The notes beneath the pieces are model-generated. The model was not told the DNA's origin, did not search any database, and saw only the letters and a list, made by a program, of their open reading frames with translations. A stretch of 35,179 bases of DNA from a virus: positions 1-35,179 of the IMG/VR virus record IMGVR_UViG_3300010885_006184, one strand, 5' to 3'. The translations under genes and the position numbers were made by a program. Below are positions 1 to 9,558 of this stretch, one piece after another; positions within the stretch are counted from its first letter, which is position 1, and every line of letters starts with the position of its first letter.

Positions 1-438
1 CAGCTTGCGACCGCCGCCGCGCTGTCGCAGACCTCGCTGGAGCAGATCCTCATTCAGGTCCGCAACGCTGTTGACAACAACGGCAAGCGCATCCGTCTGA
101 ACCCGACCAAGCTGGTTGTGTCGCCCTCCAACGTGTTTCAGGCGGAAGTGCTCCTCAAGAGCGTCCTCCGCACCGGCACGGGGAACAACGACATCAACCC
201 GGTGAAGTCGATGGGATTGCTGTCCGGTGGTCAGGCTAACTTGTCTCGTCTGACCTCGACCACCGCTTGGTGGGTCGAGACGGATGCCCCCGAGGGTCTG
301 AAGCTCATGATGCGCCGCAAGCTCGAAAAGAGCATGGAGGGCGATTTTGAAACCGACTCGATGCGCTTCAAGTCCACCGAGCGTTATGACCTCGGCTGGA
401 CCGATCCTCGTGGTGTCTACGGCACCGCTGGCGTCTAA
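1..438 (+). CDS. Major capsid protein, C-terminal part (5' end outside window)
   Basis: The reading frame is open from base 1, so this is the last 145 residues of a larger protein. The text resembles the C-terminal part of HK97-fold phage capsid proteins: a TKLVVSPSN strand, an alpha/beta region, the TDAPEGLKLMMRRK segment, and a closing segment around YDLGWTDPRGVYG typical of the end of these coats. It would form the icosahedral shell. It is the first visible gene of the late, plus-strand block and is followed directly by a strong terminator, which fits a highly expressed coat gene. Protease, portal and terminase are expected upstream, outside the window. The family call is by recognition; the exact capsid subfamily is not certain. 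Confidence 0.85.
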   Translation, partial: QLATAAALSQTSLEQILIQVRNAVDNNGKRIRLNPTKLVVSPSNVFQAEVLLKSVLRTGTGNNDINPVKSMGLLSGGQANLSRLTSTTAWWVETDAPEGLKLMMRRKLEKSMEGDFETDSMRFKSTERYDLGWTDPRGVYGTAGV

Positions 439-447
439 GCCAACAGG

Positions 448-476
448 AAGGGGCGGCTGGACCGCCCCTTCTTTTT
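448..476 (+). terminator. Rho-independent terminator after capsid gene
   Basis: A perfect 9-bp stem (AAGGGGCGG at 448-456 with CCGCCCCTT at 462-470) closes a 5-base loop and is followed by CTTTTT. It starts nine bases after the capsid stop codon. This is a canonical intrinsic terminator and probably limits transcription from the capsid gene into the genes downstream. Confidence 0.9.
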
Positions 477-528
477 ATGCAAAAATACCCCTACCGAAAT
501 CCGGTCAAGCTTTTCATGGAGAAGACCA

Positions 529-1245
529 ATGCCTCAGTATAGTGATGATCTCTGGCTCGGTGCAGCCACTGGCCCTCAGTCCCAAGGTTGGGCTGGCCCC
601 GGTCAGGTTTTCGCGGGCGTCGGCCCCTTGGGTCGCGTTTATATCTTCGACGTTGTCCCTGCTACCCTTTCCGCCACCGCTGTCTGCGCCGCTCAGGCTG
701 TCGCTGCGGCTGGCAACGCTACAATCAATGGCGCTTCTGCTTCTGGCGGCGTGGCAACGCTTGATTGCGCCCGCATTGTCAGCATCGTTTCTTCCAGCGC
801 AAGCGACACCGCCCAGACCGTGACCATCACTGGCACGGACTATTGGGGTCAGACTCAGACGCAGTTGCTGACGATCAACGGCACCACCACCGTGAACAGC
901 ACCAAGACCTTCAAGACCGTCACCGCTGTGGCTGTCTCGGCTGTGTTTGTTGGCAATCTGTCGGTTGGCTCTGGCGACGTTTTTGGCCTTCCCTACAAGG
1001 TCACGGACGCTGGCTACCTGCTCCGCACCGGCTGGGCTGGAGCTGTCGCCGACAATGCTGGCACCTTCGTGGCTGCTGTCACCGCCACCCCTTCGGCTAC
1101 GACGGGCGACGTTCGCGGTACGTTTGCCCCTACCGGCTCGGCTGCGAACGGCTCGCGTCGTCTCGTCATCGCTATTGGCCTCACCGCCTCTCAGGCTGGC
1201 CCGAACGCGACCCAGACGGGCGCTATCGGCGCTGTCCCCGCCTAA
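529..1245 (+). CDS. Putative head decoration/virion protein
   Basis: 238 residues, rich in Ala, Thr, Ser, Gly and Val, with strongly alternating beta-strand character and no membrane segment. The ATG at 529 follows a TGGAGAAG ribosome site. The centre contains DTAQTVTITGTDYWGQ and GLPYKVTDAGYLLR; similar text occurs in unnamed proteins encoded right after the capsid gene in environmental phages. It is set between two terminator-like hairpins, so it may be transcribed as its own unit. Position and composition suggest a capsid-surface or cement protein; that is an inference, and no catalytic motif is visible. Confidence 0.75.
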   Translation: MPQYSDDLWLGAATGPQSQGWAGPGQVFAGVGPLGRVYIFDVVPATLSATAVCAAQAVAAAGNATINGASASGGVATLDCARIVSIVSSSASDTAQTVTITGTDYWGQTQTQLLTINGTTTVNSTKTFKTVTAVAVSAVFVGNLSVGSGDVFGLPYKVTDAGYLLRTGWAGAVADNAGTFVAAVTATPSATTGDVRGTFAPTGSAANGSRRLVIAIGLTASQAGPNATQTGAIGAVPA

Positions 1246-1249
1246 TAAC

Positions 1250-1277
1250 GGGGAGCTTCGGCTCCCCTCATTCCTTT
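1250..1277 (+). terminator. UUCG-loop hairpin terminator
   Basis: A 7-bp stem (GGGGAGC at 1250-1256, GCTCCCC at 1261-1267) closes a TTCG tetraloop and is followed by TCATTCCTTT. It lies four bases after the stop of the gene ending at 1245. The T tract is interrupted, so termination may be partial. Nearly the same stem and loop occur on the minus strand at 26719-26738. Confidence 0.7.
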
Positions 1278-1288
1278 AGGAGGGACCA

Positions 1289-1693
1289 ATGGTCGATACA
1301 GTTGCGACACAGACGCTGCTCGACGGCGAGCGGCTGGTGATCCAGAAATTCACGAACCTCTCTGATGGGACTGGTGAAGTCGCCGTCAACAAGGTGATCG
1401 TGGCAAACCTTGCGCCAAACTCTTTTGGCGTTGCCTGCACGGGCGTCAAGATCAACAAGATCTGGGCCACCACGCACGGCATGGAGGTCAGGATCCTCTG
1501 GGATGCCACAACAGACTTGTTCGCGTGGGGGATCCCGCAGAACACGAACTATTTCATGGACTTCTCTGAGTTCGGCGGCCTTACCAACAACGCTGCCCCC
1601 ACGAAGACCGGGAACATCGCGTTCAGCACCGCAGACGCCTCGTCTGGGGATTTCTACTCGATTGTGCTCGAGTGCATCAAGACTTACGGGTGA
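1289..1693 (+). CDS. Small virion structural protein
   Basis: 134 residues starting at an ATG seven bases past a strong AGGAGGG site. The protein looks globular and beta-rich (ATQTLLDGERLVIQKFTNL at the N terminus, SGDFYSIVLECIKTYG at the end). I recognise it as a type found next to capsid genes in environmental podovirus-like genomes, with conserved TGVKINKIWATTHGMEV and FGGLTNN segments, but I know no established function. The late-gene position makes a head or head-tail role likely. No enzyme motif or membrane segment is present. Confidence 0.75.
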   Translation: MVDTVATQTLLDGERLVIQKFTNLSDGTGEVAVNKVIVANLAPNSFGVACTGVKINKIWATTHGMEVRILWDATTDLFAWGIPQNTNYFMDFSEFGGLTNNAAPTKTGNIAFSTADASSGDFYSIVLECIKTYG

Positions 1694-1696
1694 TCC

Positions 1697-2011
1697 ATGG
1701 GACGCTTGTGCATGGCCAAGGGCGGAGCCACCCCGGTCTACAAGAGCGGGGGCGCTTGGACGCGCTCTGAGGGAAAGAACCCAGAGGGCGGGCTTAATGC
1801 TAAGGGCAGGGCTTCTCTCAAAGCTCAAGGCCACGATATCAAGCCTCCTGTGAGCGCCAAGCAGGCCGCAAAAAGTGACACAGCAGCTTCGCGGCGCAGT
1901 TCATTCTGTAGCCGAATGAATGGCATGAAAGCGAAGCTGACATCCGCTGAGACTGCGCGCGATCCAGATTCACGCATCAACAAGTCTCTCAGGAAATGGG
2001 ATTGCCACTAG
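1697..2011 (+). CDS. Small basic conserved phage protein (DUF6321-like)
   Basis: 104 residues, very basic. The core reads SEGKNPEGGLNAKGRAS, then a KSFC-like segment (RRSSFCSRMNGMKAKLTS) and ends with DPDSRINKSLRKWDC. This pattern is common in marine and environmental phage structural blocks; I believe it corresponds to DUF6321, but that name is from memory. Function is unknown; the charge suggests nucleic-acid contact. An alternative ATG at 1712 would give a protein beginning MAKGG. Neither start has a good ribosome site, so translation may depend on the upstream gene, whose stop is three bases away. Confidence 0.75.
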   Translation: MGRLCMAKGGATPVYKSGGAWTRSEGKNPEGGLNAKGRASLKAQGHDIKPPVSAKQAAKSDTAASRRSSFCSRMNGMKAKLTSAETARDPDSRINKSLRKWDCH

Positions 2012-2020
2012 GAGGGCAAA

Positions 2021-3118
2021 ATGACCGTCGGTAAAGTCAAAGATTTCAACTTTTCGCACAAGGGCAGCATTGGCCGTGGCCCGGTGAAGAAATTTGAGGA
2101 CGGCGGCATGTACAGCGATGTTACCAGCGCTGATCCGCAGCCTGTCTCGCAGTCTGCCCCGCAACTTACGCCTATGCAGAAGCGTCGGATGCAGATGCAG
2201 CAGGCCTCCAAGCGGCAGGCGGCTGTCGCTCAGCAGTCGCGCGATCTGACGATGAATCTGCCAATGGATAGGGGCCTGTCTTTTGGCCGCGATGTCATTC
2301 AAACCCTTCCTAACGACATGGGTGCCTCATCTGCCTATGAAAAGATGTACAAAAAGGGCGGCAAAGTAGCCAAGGTCATGCATGAATTCGGCGAAGGCAA
2401 ACTGCACTCTGGATCCAAAAAGGGCCCCGAGGTAAAGAGCTCCAAGCAGGCTATTGCTATTGCTCTCAGCGAGGCTGGCAAGGCCAAGAAGGCTAAGGGC
2501 GGCAGCGTAAAGTCTGTGCCGGTCAAGGATGTCAAAAGCGGCAAAATTCCGCAGTCCACTGACGAGGACTTCTACGGCAAAGAGATCCCTATGCCTCCCC
2601 GTCGCCCAGACGGGATGAAAAAGGGTGGCGAATGGGAAGGCTCCGCCAAGGATGAAGCGCAGGACAAGAAGCTGGCCAAGAAGCATGGCATGAGCATGGA
2701 GAAGTGGGAATCATCCAAAATGGATGAGAAGCACGACCGTCAAAAGTCCATGAAGGGGCTGAAGGACGGCGGCATGGCTCAGAAGGTTCAGATGGCGAAG
2801 TCGAACGCTGTTGAGCAATCTTTGCAGGGCCAGAAGAAGACCCCGTATGCCGATGGCGGCAATGTTATGGGAGCTCTAGCTGGTCTTGGAACGCGCAGGC
2901 CGATGACTGCAATGCCGCCCAAGTCCGTGCCTGTCGCATCACGCGCGCCTGTCATCGCGCAGCAGGTTCCTTCGACTGGCGCAGTTGCCGTTGGCAAATC
3001 TCGCCCCGGGCAGCCTAACGTAGGAGCAATCCGCGCGGCTATGGCTCGCAAGGCATCAATGGCTATGCCTGAGAATGCCCCTGATATGATGAAGAAGGGT
3101 GGAAAGGTGCGGTGCTAA
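2021..3118 (+). CDS. Lys/Gly-rich virion-associated protein with DUF6496-like segment
   Basis: 365 residues, Lys-, Met- and Gly-rich, starting after AGGAGGGC. Residues about 110-160 carry YKKGGKVAKVMHEFGEGKLH followed by SGSKKGPEVKSSKQAIAIAL, which matches the DUF6496 pattern as I remember it. Short KKGG, KDGG and YADGG motifs recur along the chain, and the protein ends in MKKGGKVRC. Most of the remainder looks disordered (Gln/Met-rich near residues 45-70, Pro-rich near 290-340). The role is unknown; scaffold, DNA-binding packaging factor or ejected basic protein are all possible. The stop codon directly abuts the next ATG. Confidence 0.75.
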   Translation: MTVGKVKDFNFSHKGSIGRGPVKKFEDGGMYSDVTSADPQPVSQSAPQLTPMQKRRMQMQQASKRQAAVAQQSRDLTMNLPMDRGLSFGRDVIQTLPNDMGASSAYEKMYKKGGKVAKVMHEFGEGKLHSGSKKGPEVKSSKQAIAIALSEAGKAKKAKGGSVKSVPVKDVKSGKIPQSTDEDFYGKEIPMPPRRPDGMKKGGEWEGSAKDEAQDKKLAKKHGMSMEKWESSKMDEKHDRQKSMKGLKDGGMAQKVQMAKSNAVEQSLQGQKKTPYADGGNVMGALAGLGTRRPMTAMPPKSVPVASRAPVIAQQVPSTGAVAVGKSRPGQPNVGAIRAAMARKASMAMPENAPDMMKKGGKVRC

Positions 3119-4203
3119 ATGGCCGTCTCCGGCACTGTCTCAACAACCGTATTTCAGACCCGGAAGGTGATTGATCACGCCTTCCGGCGCTGTCGCATGC
3201 AACCGCAACAGATTTCCTCTGAGCTAATCGAGACGGCGAAAGATAACCTTTATCTTTTGCTGTCCTCGCTTGGCAGTCAGGGTGTCCCTCTTTGGTGCAT
3301 CGAGAAAGAGATCCTCCCGCTCTATCTTGGTCAGGCAGCTATTGTGCCACCCAAAGGTACGATGGACATCCTGAATGCCAACTATCGCTGGCTGTCGCGC
3401 CAGAACGGGCCTGTTCAGTACAGTGCCCCGGGTGGCATCCCGCAGTATGCCTTTGACGGCGACCTCGACACGTCTTGCGCCCAGACTGGCCCTAACGGGA
3501 ACATTGAGATCGCCTATATTGGTTCTGATCCGATCAGTGACCCTCAATCTCAAGTGCAGGTGACAACTGTCGGCGTGATGATGGCGACGACTGGCACCTT
3601 CAATATTGAGTTTGAATGGTCAAATGATGGTGCGACGTGGACCTCAAGCCTATCACCGGGGGCTACCCTCTACACCGCTGGTAAGTGGCAGTGGTACGAC
3701 ATCGATGGCACCCAGCCGGTGAACTACTTCCGCATGCGCGAGACTAGTGGCAACACGCTCAATGTCATTGAGTTCTATGCTGCCAATAACCCCACCGAGA
3801 TCCCTCTTGCTCGCATGAACCGCGACGATTGGACAAATCTGCCCAACAAGGTCTTCGCTGGCCGACCTCTCCAGTATTGGTTCGACCGGCAGCGCGACTA
3901 CCCTGTGATGCGGATCTGGCCAGTGACTGATACGACCAGCATGTTTGGACAGCTCACGATCTGGCGGCAACGCTATATCATGGATGTTGGGACACTCACA
4001 GACGAGCTCGATATCCCGCAGCGCTGGTATGAGACGATTGTCTGGCAACTTGCATGGCGGCTTGCTATGGAGCTTCCAGAGTTCAATTTGCAGTTGATCG
4101 GGCCCATCAAATCAACTGCTGATGAAGCTCTCAAGATTGCGCAGGACGAAGAGCGCGACAACTCACCCATCTACTTTGCTCCTAACATCTCGCCGTACAC
4201 CAG

Positions 4204-4207
<4 letters not shown>
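3119..4207 (+). CDS. Head-tail connector protein with inserted discoidin-like (F5/8C) domain
   Basis: 362 residues. Residues 1-97 (TRKVIDHAFRRCRM, LYLLLSSLGSQGVPLWCIEK) and about 225-362 (RQRDYPVMRIWPV, WYETIVWQLAWRLAMELPEF) look like a helical connector/adaptor of the type found between portal and tail in short-tailed phages. Between them, residues about 98-222 resemble an F5/8 type C galactose-binding-like domain: YAFDGDLDTSC at the start, a WSNDGATW turn in the middle, WYDIDG, VNYFRMRETSG and LNVIEFYAANN at the end. Such domains often bind sugars or mediate contacts. The next gene overlaps by ATGA. The connector call is fairly secure; the insertion's fold is inferred from pattern. Confidence 0.75.
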
Positions 4208-5945
<1,738 letters not shown>

Positions 5946-5957
5946 GAGGGGGTATCT

Positions 5958-6164
5958 ATGGGCATTGTTTATCTGGAAGATGGCCGTCTGGCTGATGAGT
6001 TTGAGATCGGCACGGAGCCTTTCGTGCTGAAGGATGCGCTCGTTATGATGCCGGATGTCTATGAGGTTCTGACGCAAGACGAAATCGCCGCCATGAAGCA
6101 GGCCCGTTACGACAATTGGTATGCGGTTGTCACTGCGCCTGCCACCGACGCGCCACAGGAGTAA
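5958..6164 (+). CDS. Small fibre-associated protein, copy 1 (MKQxR family)
   Basis: 68 residues, acidic, starting after a GAGGGGG ribosome site. It sits between the collagen-like fibre and the large beta-rich protein. Its second half, LTQDEIAAMKQARYDNWYA, matches the protein at 11440-11736 (ITEDQVEAMKQGRFNDWVA), and both have an FEI segment near the N terminus. The position after a fibre gene in both cases suggests a fibre chaperone or attachment factor, by analogy with small assembly proteins next to phage fibres. No known family name comes to mind. Confidence 0.75.
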   Translation: MGIVYLEDGRLADEFEIGTEPFVLKDALVMMPDVYEVLTQDEIAAMKQARYDNWYAVVTAPATDAPQE

Positions 6165-6167
6165 CCG

Positions 6168-9100
6168 ATGGCAACTCGTTATTGGGTTGGCGGCACGGGA
6201 AATTGGACCAACACTGCCCGTTGGTCTGCTACGTCTGGCGGTACTGGTGGCGCGTCCGTGCCCGGCACAGGTGATACTGTTACCTTCAATTCATCTTCTG
6301 GCGGTGGAACAGCCACACTAGACGCCAGTTTTACTGTCCAAACGCTGACCATGACCGGATACACCGGCACGTTGGCGTATGGGACCAATACTATTTCATT
6401 AAATAATACAAGCGGCACAATTTTCACTGGTGACACCACTTATAGTGTGTCTGGAACGCCTGTAATCAATGTTATCAGTGTCGGGTCTACGGCCATAACG
6501 GTTCTTCCCGGCGCAACCACAGAAGCCAACAGTATCTCTTTCAACTTCACTGGCGGAACATATGCTCTGACGTTCTTGGGCCTTCCCGCTGGTCAAGCCG
6601 CAAAAAATGTAAATTTTACTGGTTTTGCCGGATCATGGAGTAAAAACAACGGCATACTTTATGGTAACATCACACTTTCATCGTCTATGACTCTTGTCTC
6701 TGGTACTTATTTTGTAACTTGTGGCGCAACTTCCGGGACTCAGGTAATCACCACTAATGGTGTTACGATCTTTGGCTCTTTAACAATTAACGGTATTGGT
6801 GGAACGGTACAACTTGCGGACGCTTTAACTTTTGGTTCAACAAGCTACGCAATTAATTTGCTTAATGGAACCTTTGACGGAAACAGCAAAACAATATCAG
6901 GTGGCAATGCTTCAGCAGGCTTTGCTGCATCTGTTTCCGCAGGCTCAACAACCATAAAGAACATCATCTCTACGGGTATGGGGGTGGATCAATCGGCTGG
7001 CACCATAACGCTTGGGTCTGATGTCAGCTTTGGCGGCGTATTTAACTCCAACAATCTGGGAACGGTCAATCTTGTCAGTTATAAATTAACTTGTACGGGT
7101 TTCAGTTCAAATGCTTCAAATTCTCGCACCATTGCTTTTGGAACAGGTAATATAACGATTGACGCTACTGCTGGAGGAACTGTATGGACTACAGCAACTA
7201 CTACTAATTTAACGGTAACAGGAACTCCAGTAGTTAATGTATCTAGTACAGGTGCGCTTTCTACTACGGTAGCCACTGGAATCTTGACTGAAGCGCAGGC
7301 AATTTCTTTCAATTTTATAAGCGGCAGCTATTCGCTAGTTTTTCTTGCTACCGCATCGTACTCAGCCAAGAGTGTTGATTTTACAGGTTTTACTGGCACA
7401 TGGGCTGCTCATAACGCTGCCGCCACACTTTATGGATCTTTAACCCTTTCAACCGGCATGGCCTTTACTGCGTCTGGCGGCAGCATGACGTTTGGGGCAT
7501 CGTCCGGCACACAAACCATAACCACTAGTGGTAAAACATATGACCAAGCGATAACCATTAACTGCGGCGGCACGGTGCGTCTTGTTGACGCTGTGCTTAT
7601 GGGCACATCAAGGGCATTCACGCATACGGCTGGAACATTAGACCTGAACGGTAAAACGCTGACTGTTGGCACAACCTACACAACGGCGGCTGGCACTAAG
7701 GTACTCACCTTTAACGGTGGAACGCTTGTCTGCCCGGCAGCGACAGTAACCGCATTCAATAACGTAGCGCCCACCAATTTTAGCACAATAGCCGGAACAG
7801 GAACCGGCACGATCAGTATGACTGCTGCAACAAACAAGAGTTTTATTGGCGGCGGTTCCACCTATAATTGTACCTTATCCAATGACGGCGCAGGCTCATT
7901 GTCGATAACAGGCGGCAACACCTTCACCACTCTCGCCAATGGTGTGACGCCTGTTACGTTTGCTTTTACTGCTGGCACAACGACAACAGTAACTAATTTC
8001 AATTTGAATGGTGTTTCGGGTGCCCCTGTTGGCATCACTGGCGTGACAGCAGCAACTTACACGCTTTCTAAAGCTAGCGGAACTGTTTTAGCGCAGTATC
8101 TTAACATCGCATTTTCAACAGCCATTGGTGGCGCAACATGGTACGCCATCAACTCCACTAATAGTGGCAGCAACACCGGATGGATTTTTGGAGTTAACAA
8201 GTATTGGGTTGGCGGGACGGGCAACTGGAGTACGGCTGCTAGATGGGCTTTATCATCCAATGGCGCTGGTGGAGCTGGAATTAACATAGCCGACAATGCG
8301 GTGTTTGACTCATTGTCAGGCGGCGGAACATCTACTGTAGACAGCAATGTTAGTGTTCAAACATTGACGATGACTGGCTATACCGGCACATTGGGTTTTG
8401 GGGCAAACACGATCTCTTTGACAACCGCTGTTCCCGGTACAGCGTATACTGGTGATTCAACATATTCCGTAGGATTCACCACAGGCACAACGCCTACTAT
8501 CAATATTACTAATTCAACTGCAAACGCTTTGACGGTTTCGCCCGGAACGACAATAACCGAAGCGAATACTATCTCTTTTAATTTTACAGCCGGAACGTAT
8601 GCCCTCACTATTACAGCTTCATCCAGAGTTCGTAATCTTAATTTCACGGGTTATTCTGGTTCGCTTACATCAACAACGCTTTCAATTTATGGCGATTTAA
8701 ATCTTGGAACAACAGCCACTTTCCCGTCGTCTACTAGTGCTTGGACGTTTGCATCAACAAATGCTACTGCACGAACCATAACGACAAATGGGTTAACGCT
8801 AGATAGGCCACTGACTTTCAATGGCGTAAACGGAACATGGCAACTTGTTGATGCCTTGACGATGGGATCAACCCGTATTCTGACGCACAATAATGGGACG
8901 ATTGATTTTAACGTAAAAACACTGACCGTTGGTACTCGATATTTAACTGGTACTGGAACAAAAGTTCTTGCTTTCAATGGCGGAACACTTGTTTGCCCAA
9001 GCAGTAATACAACTTCATTCAACAATGCCGCTCCAACCGGATTTAGTACGGTTGCCACCGGCACAATCAGCATGACGGCAGCGGGTACAAAAACATTTGT

Positions 9101-9551
9101 CGGTGGGGGCTCCACCTTCAACTGCACGGTGTCTAATGGTGGCGCTGGCTTGTTGACCATATCTGGCGGCAATACCATTGATACCGTCACTACGGCATCC
9201 GGCAGTGTCGCCATAACTGGTAGCAACACAATCACCACCATCTCAAATAGTGTTCAACCTGTTACTTTCACTTTTACTGCCGCTACAACACAAACTATCA
9301 CTAACTGGAATGTCAATGGCACTGCTGGCAATCTCGTCACCATCATCAGCAGCGCCGCTGGCGTCCCGGCACTTTTGTCCAAAGCATCTGGCACTGTGTC
9401 GGCGGACTATCTGAGCATCAAAGACAGCACGGCTCTTGGTGGCGCTGCATGGTACGCTGGCGCAAACTCTACCAATGTCAGCGGAAATTTGGGTTGGATA
9501 TTCACTGCTGCCCCATCAGCATCCACCGGCAACTTTTTCTTGTTGTTCTGA
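6168..9551 (+). CDS. Giant beta-rich fibre/adhesin with two YWVGGTGNW units
   Basis: 1127 residues made almost entirely of short Thr/Ser/Gly/Asn-rich beta strands, as in beta-helix or beta-solenoid adhesins. The sequence is internally duplicated: unit 1 starts at residue 3 (RYWVGGTGNWTNTARW) and ends in NTGWIF near residue 675; unit 2 starts near residue 678 (KYWVGGTGNWSTAARW) and ends in NLGWIF near the C terminus. Each unit has matching strands such as VQTLTMTGYTGTL and LSKASGTV. There is no signal peptide and no enzyme motif. The likely role is receptor binding at the tail. Base composition is visibly AT-richer than in the flanking genes. It starts at an ATG after AGGAGTAACC. Confidence 0.85.
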   Translation: MATRYWVGGTGNWTNTARWSATSGGTGGASVPGTGDTVTFNSSSGGGTATLDASFTVQTLTMTGYTGTLAYGTNTISLNNTSGTIFTGDTTYSVSGTPVINVISVGSTAITVLPGATTEANSISFNFTGGTYALTFLGLPAGQAAKNVNFTGFAGSWSKNNGILYGNITLSSSMTLVSGTYFVTCGATSGTQVITTNGVTIFGSLTINGIGGTVQLADALTFGSTSYAINLLNGTFDGNSKTISGGNASAGFAASVSAGSTTIKNIISTGMGVDQSAGTITLGSDVSFGGVFNSNNLGTVNLVSYKLTCTGFSSNASNSRTIAFGTGNITIDATAGGTVWTTATTTNLTVTGTPVVNVSSTGALSTTVATGILTEAQAISFNFISGSYSLVFLATASYSAKSVDFTGFTGTWAAHNAAATLYGSLTLSTGMAFTASGGSMTFGASSGTQTITTSGKTYDQAITINCGGTVRLVDAVLMGTSRAFTHTAGTLDLNGKTLTVGTTYTTAAGTKVLTFNGGTLVCPAATVTAFNNVAPTNFSTIAGTGTGTISMTAATNKSFIGGGSTYNCTLSNDGAGSLSITGGNTFTTLANGVTPVTFAFTAGTTTTVTNFNLNGVSGAPVGITGVTAATYTLSKASGTVLAQYLNIAFSTAIGGATWYAINSTNSGSNTGWIFGVNKYWVGGTGNWSTAARWALSSNGAGGAGINIADNAVFDSLSGGGTSTVDSNVSVQTLTMTGYTGTLGFGANTISLTTAVPGTAYTGDSTYSVGFTTGTTPTINITNSTANALTVSPGTTITEANTISFNFTAGTYALTITASSRVRNLNFTGYSGSLTSTTLSIYGDLNLGTTATFPSSTSAWTFASTNATARTITTNGLTLDRPLTFNGVNGTWQLVDALTMGSTRILTHNNGTIDFNVKTLTVGTRYLTGTGTKVLAFNGGTLVCPSSNTTSFNNAAPTGFSTVATGTISMTAAGTKTFVGGGSTFNCTVSNGGAGLLTISGGNTIDTVTTASGSVAITGSNTITTISNSVQPVTFTFTAATTQTITNWNVNGTAGNLVTIISSAAGVPALLSKASGTVSADYLSIKDSTALGGAAWYAGANSTNVSGNLGWIFTAAPSASTGNFFLLF

Positions 9552-9558
9552 GGGTTCA

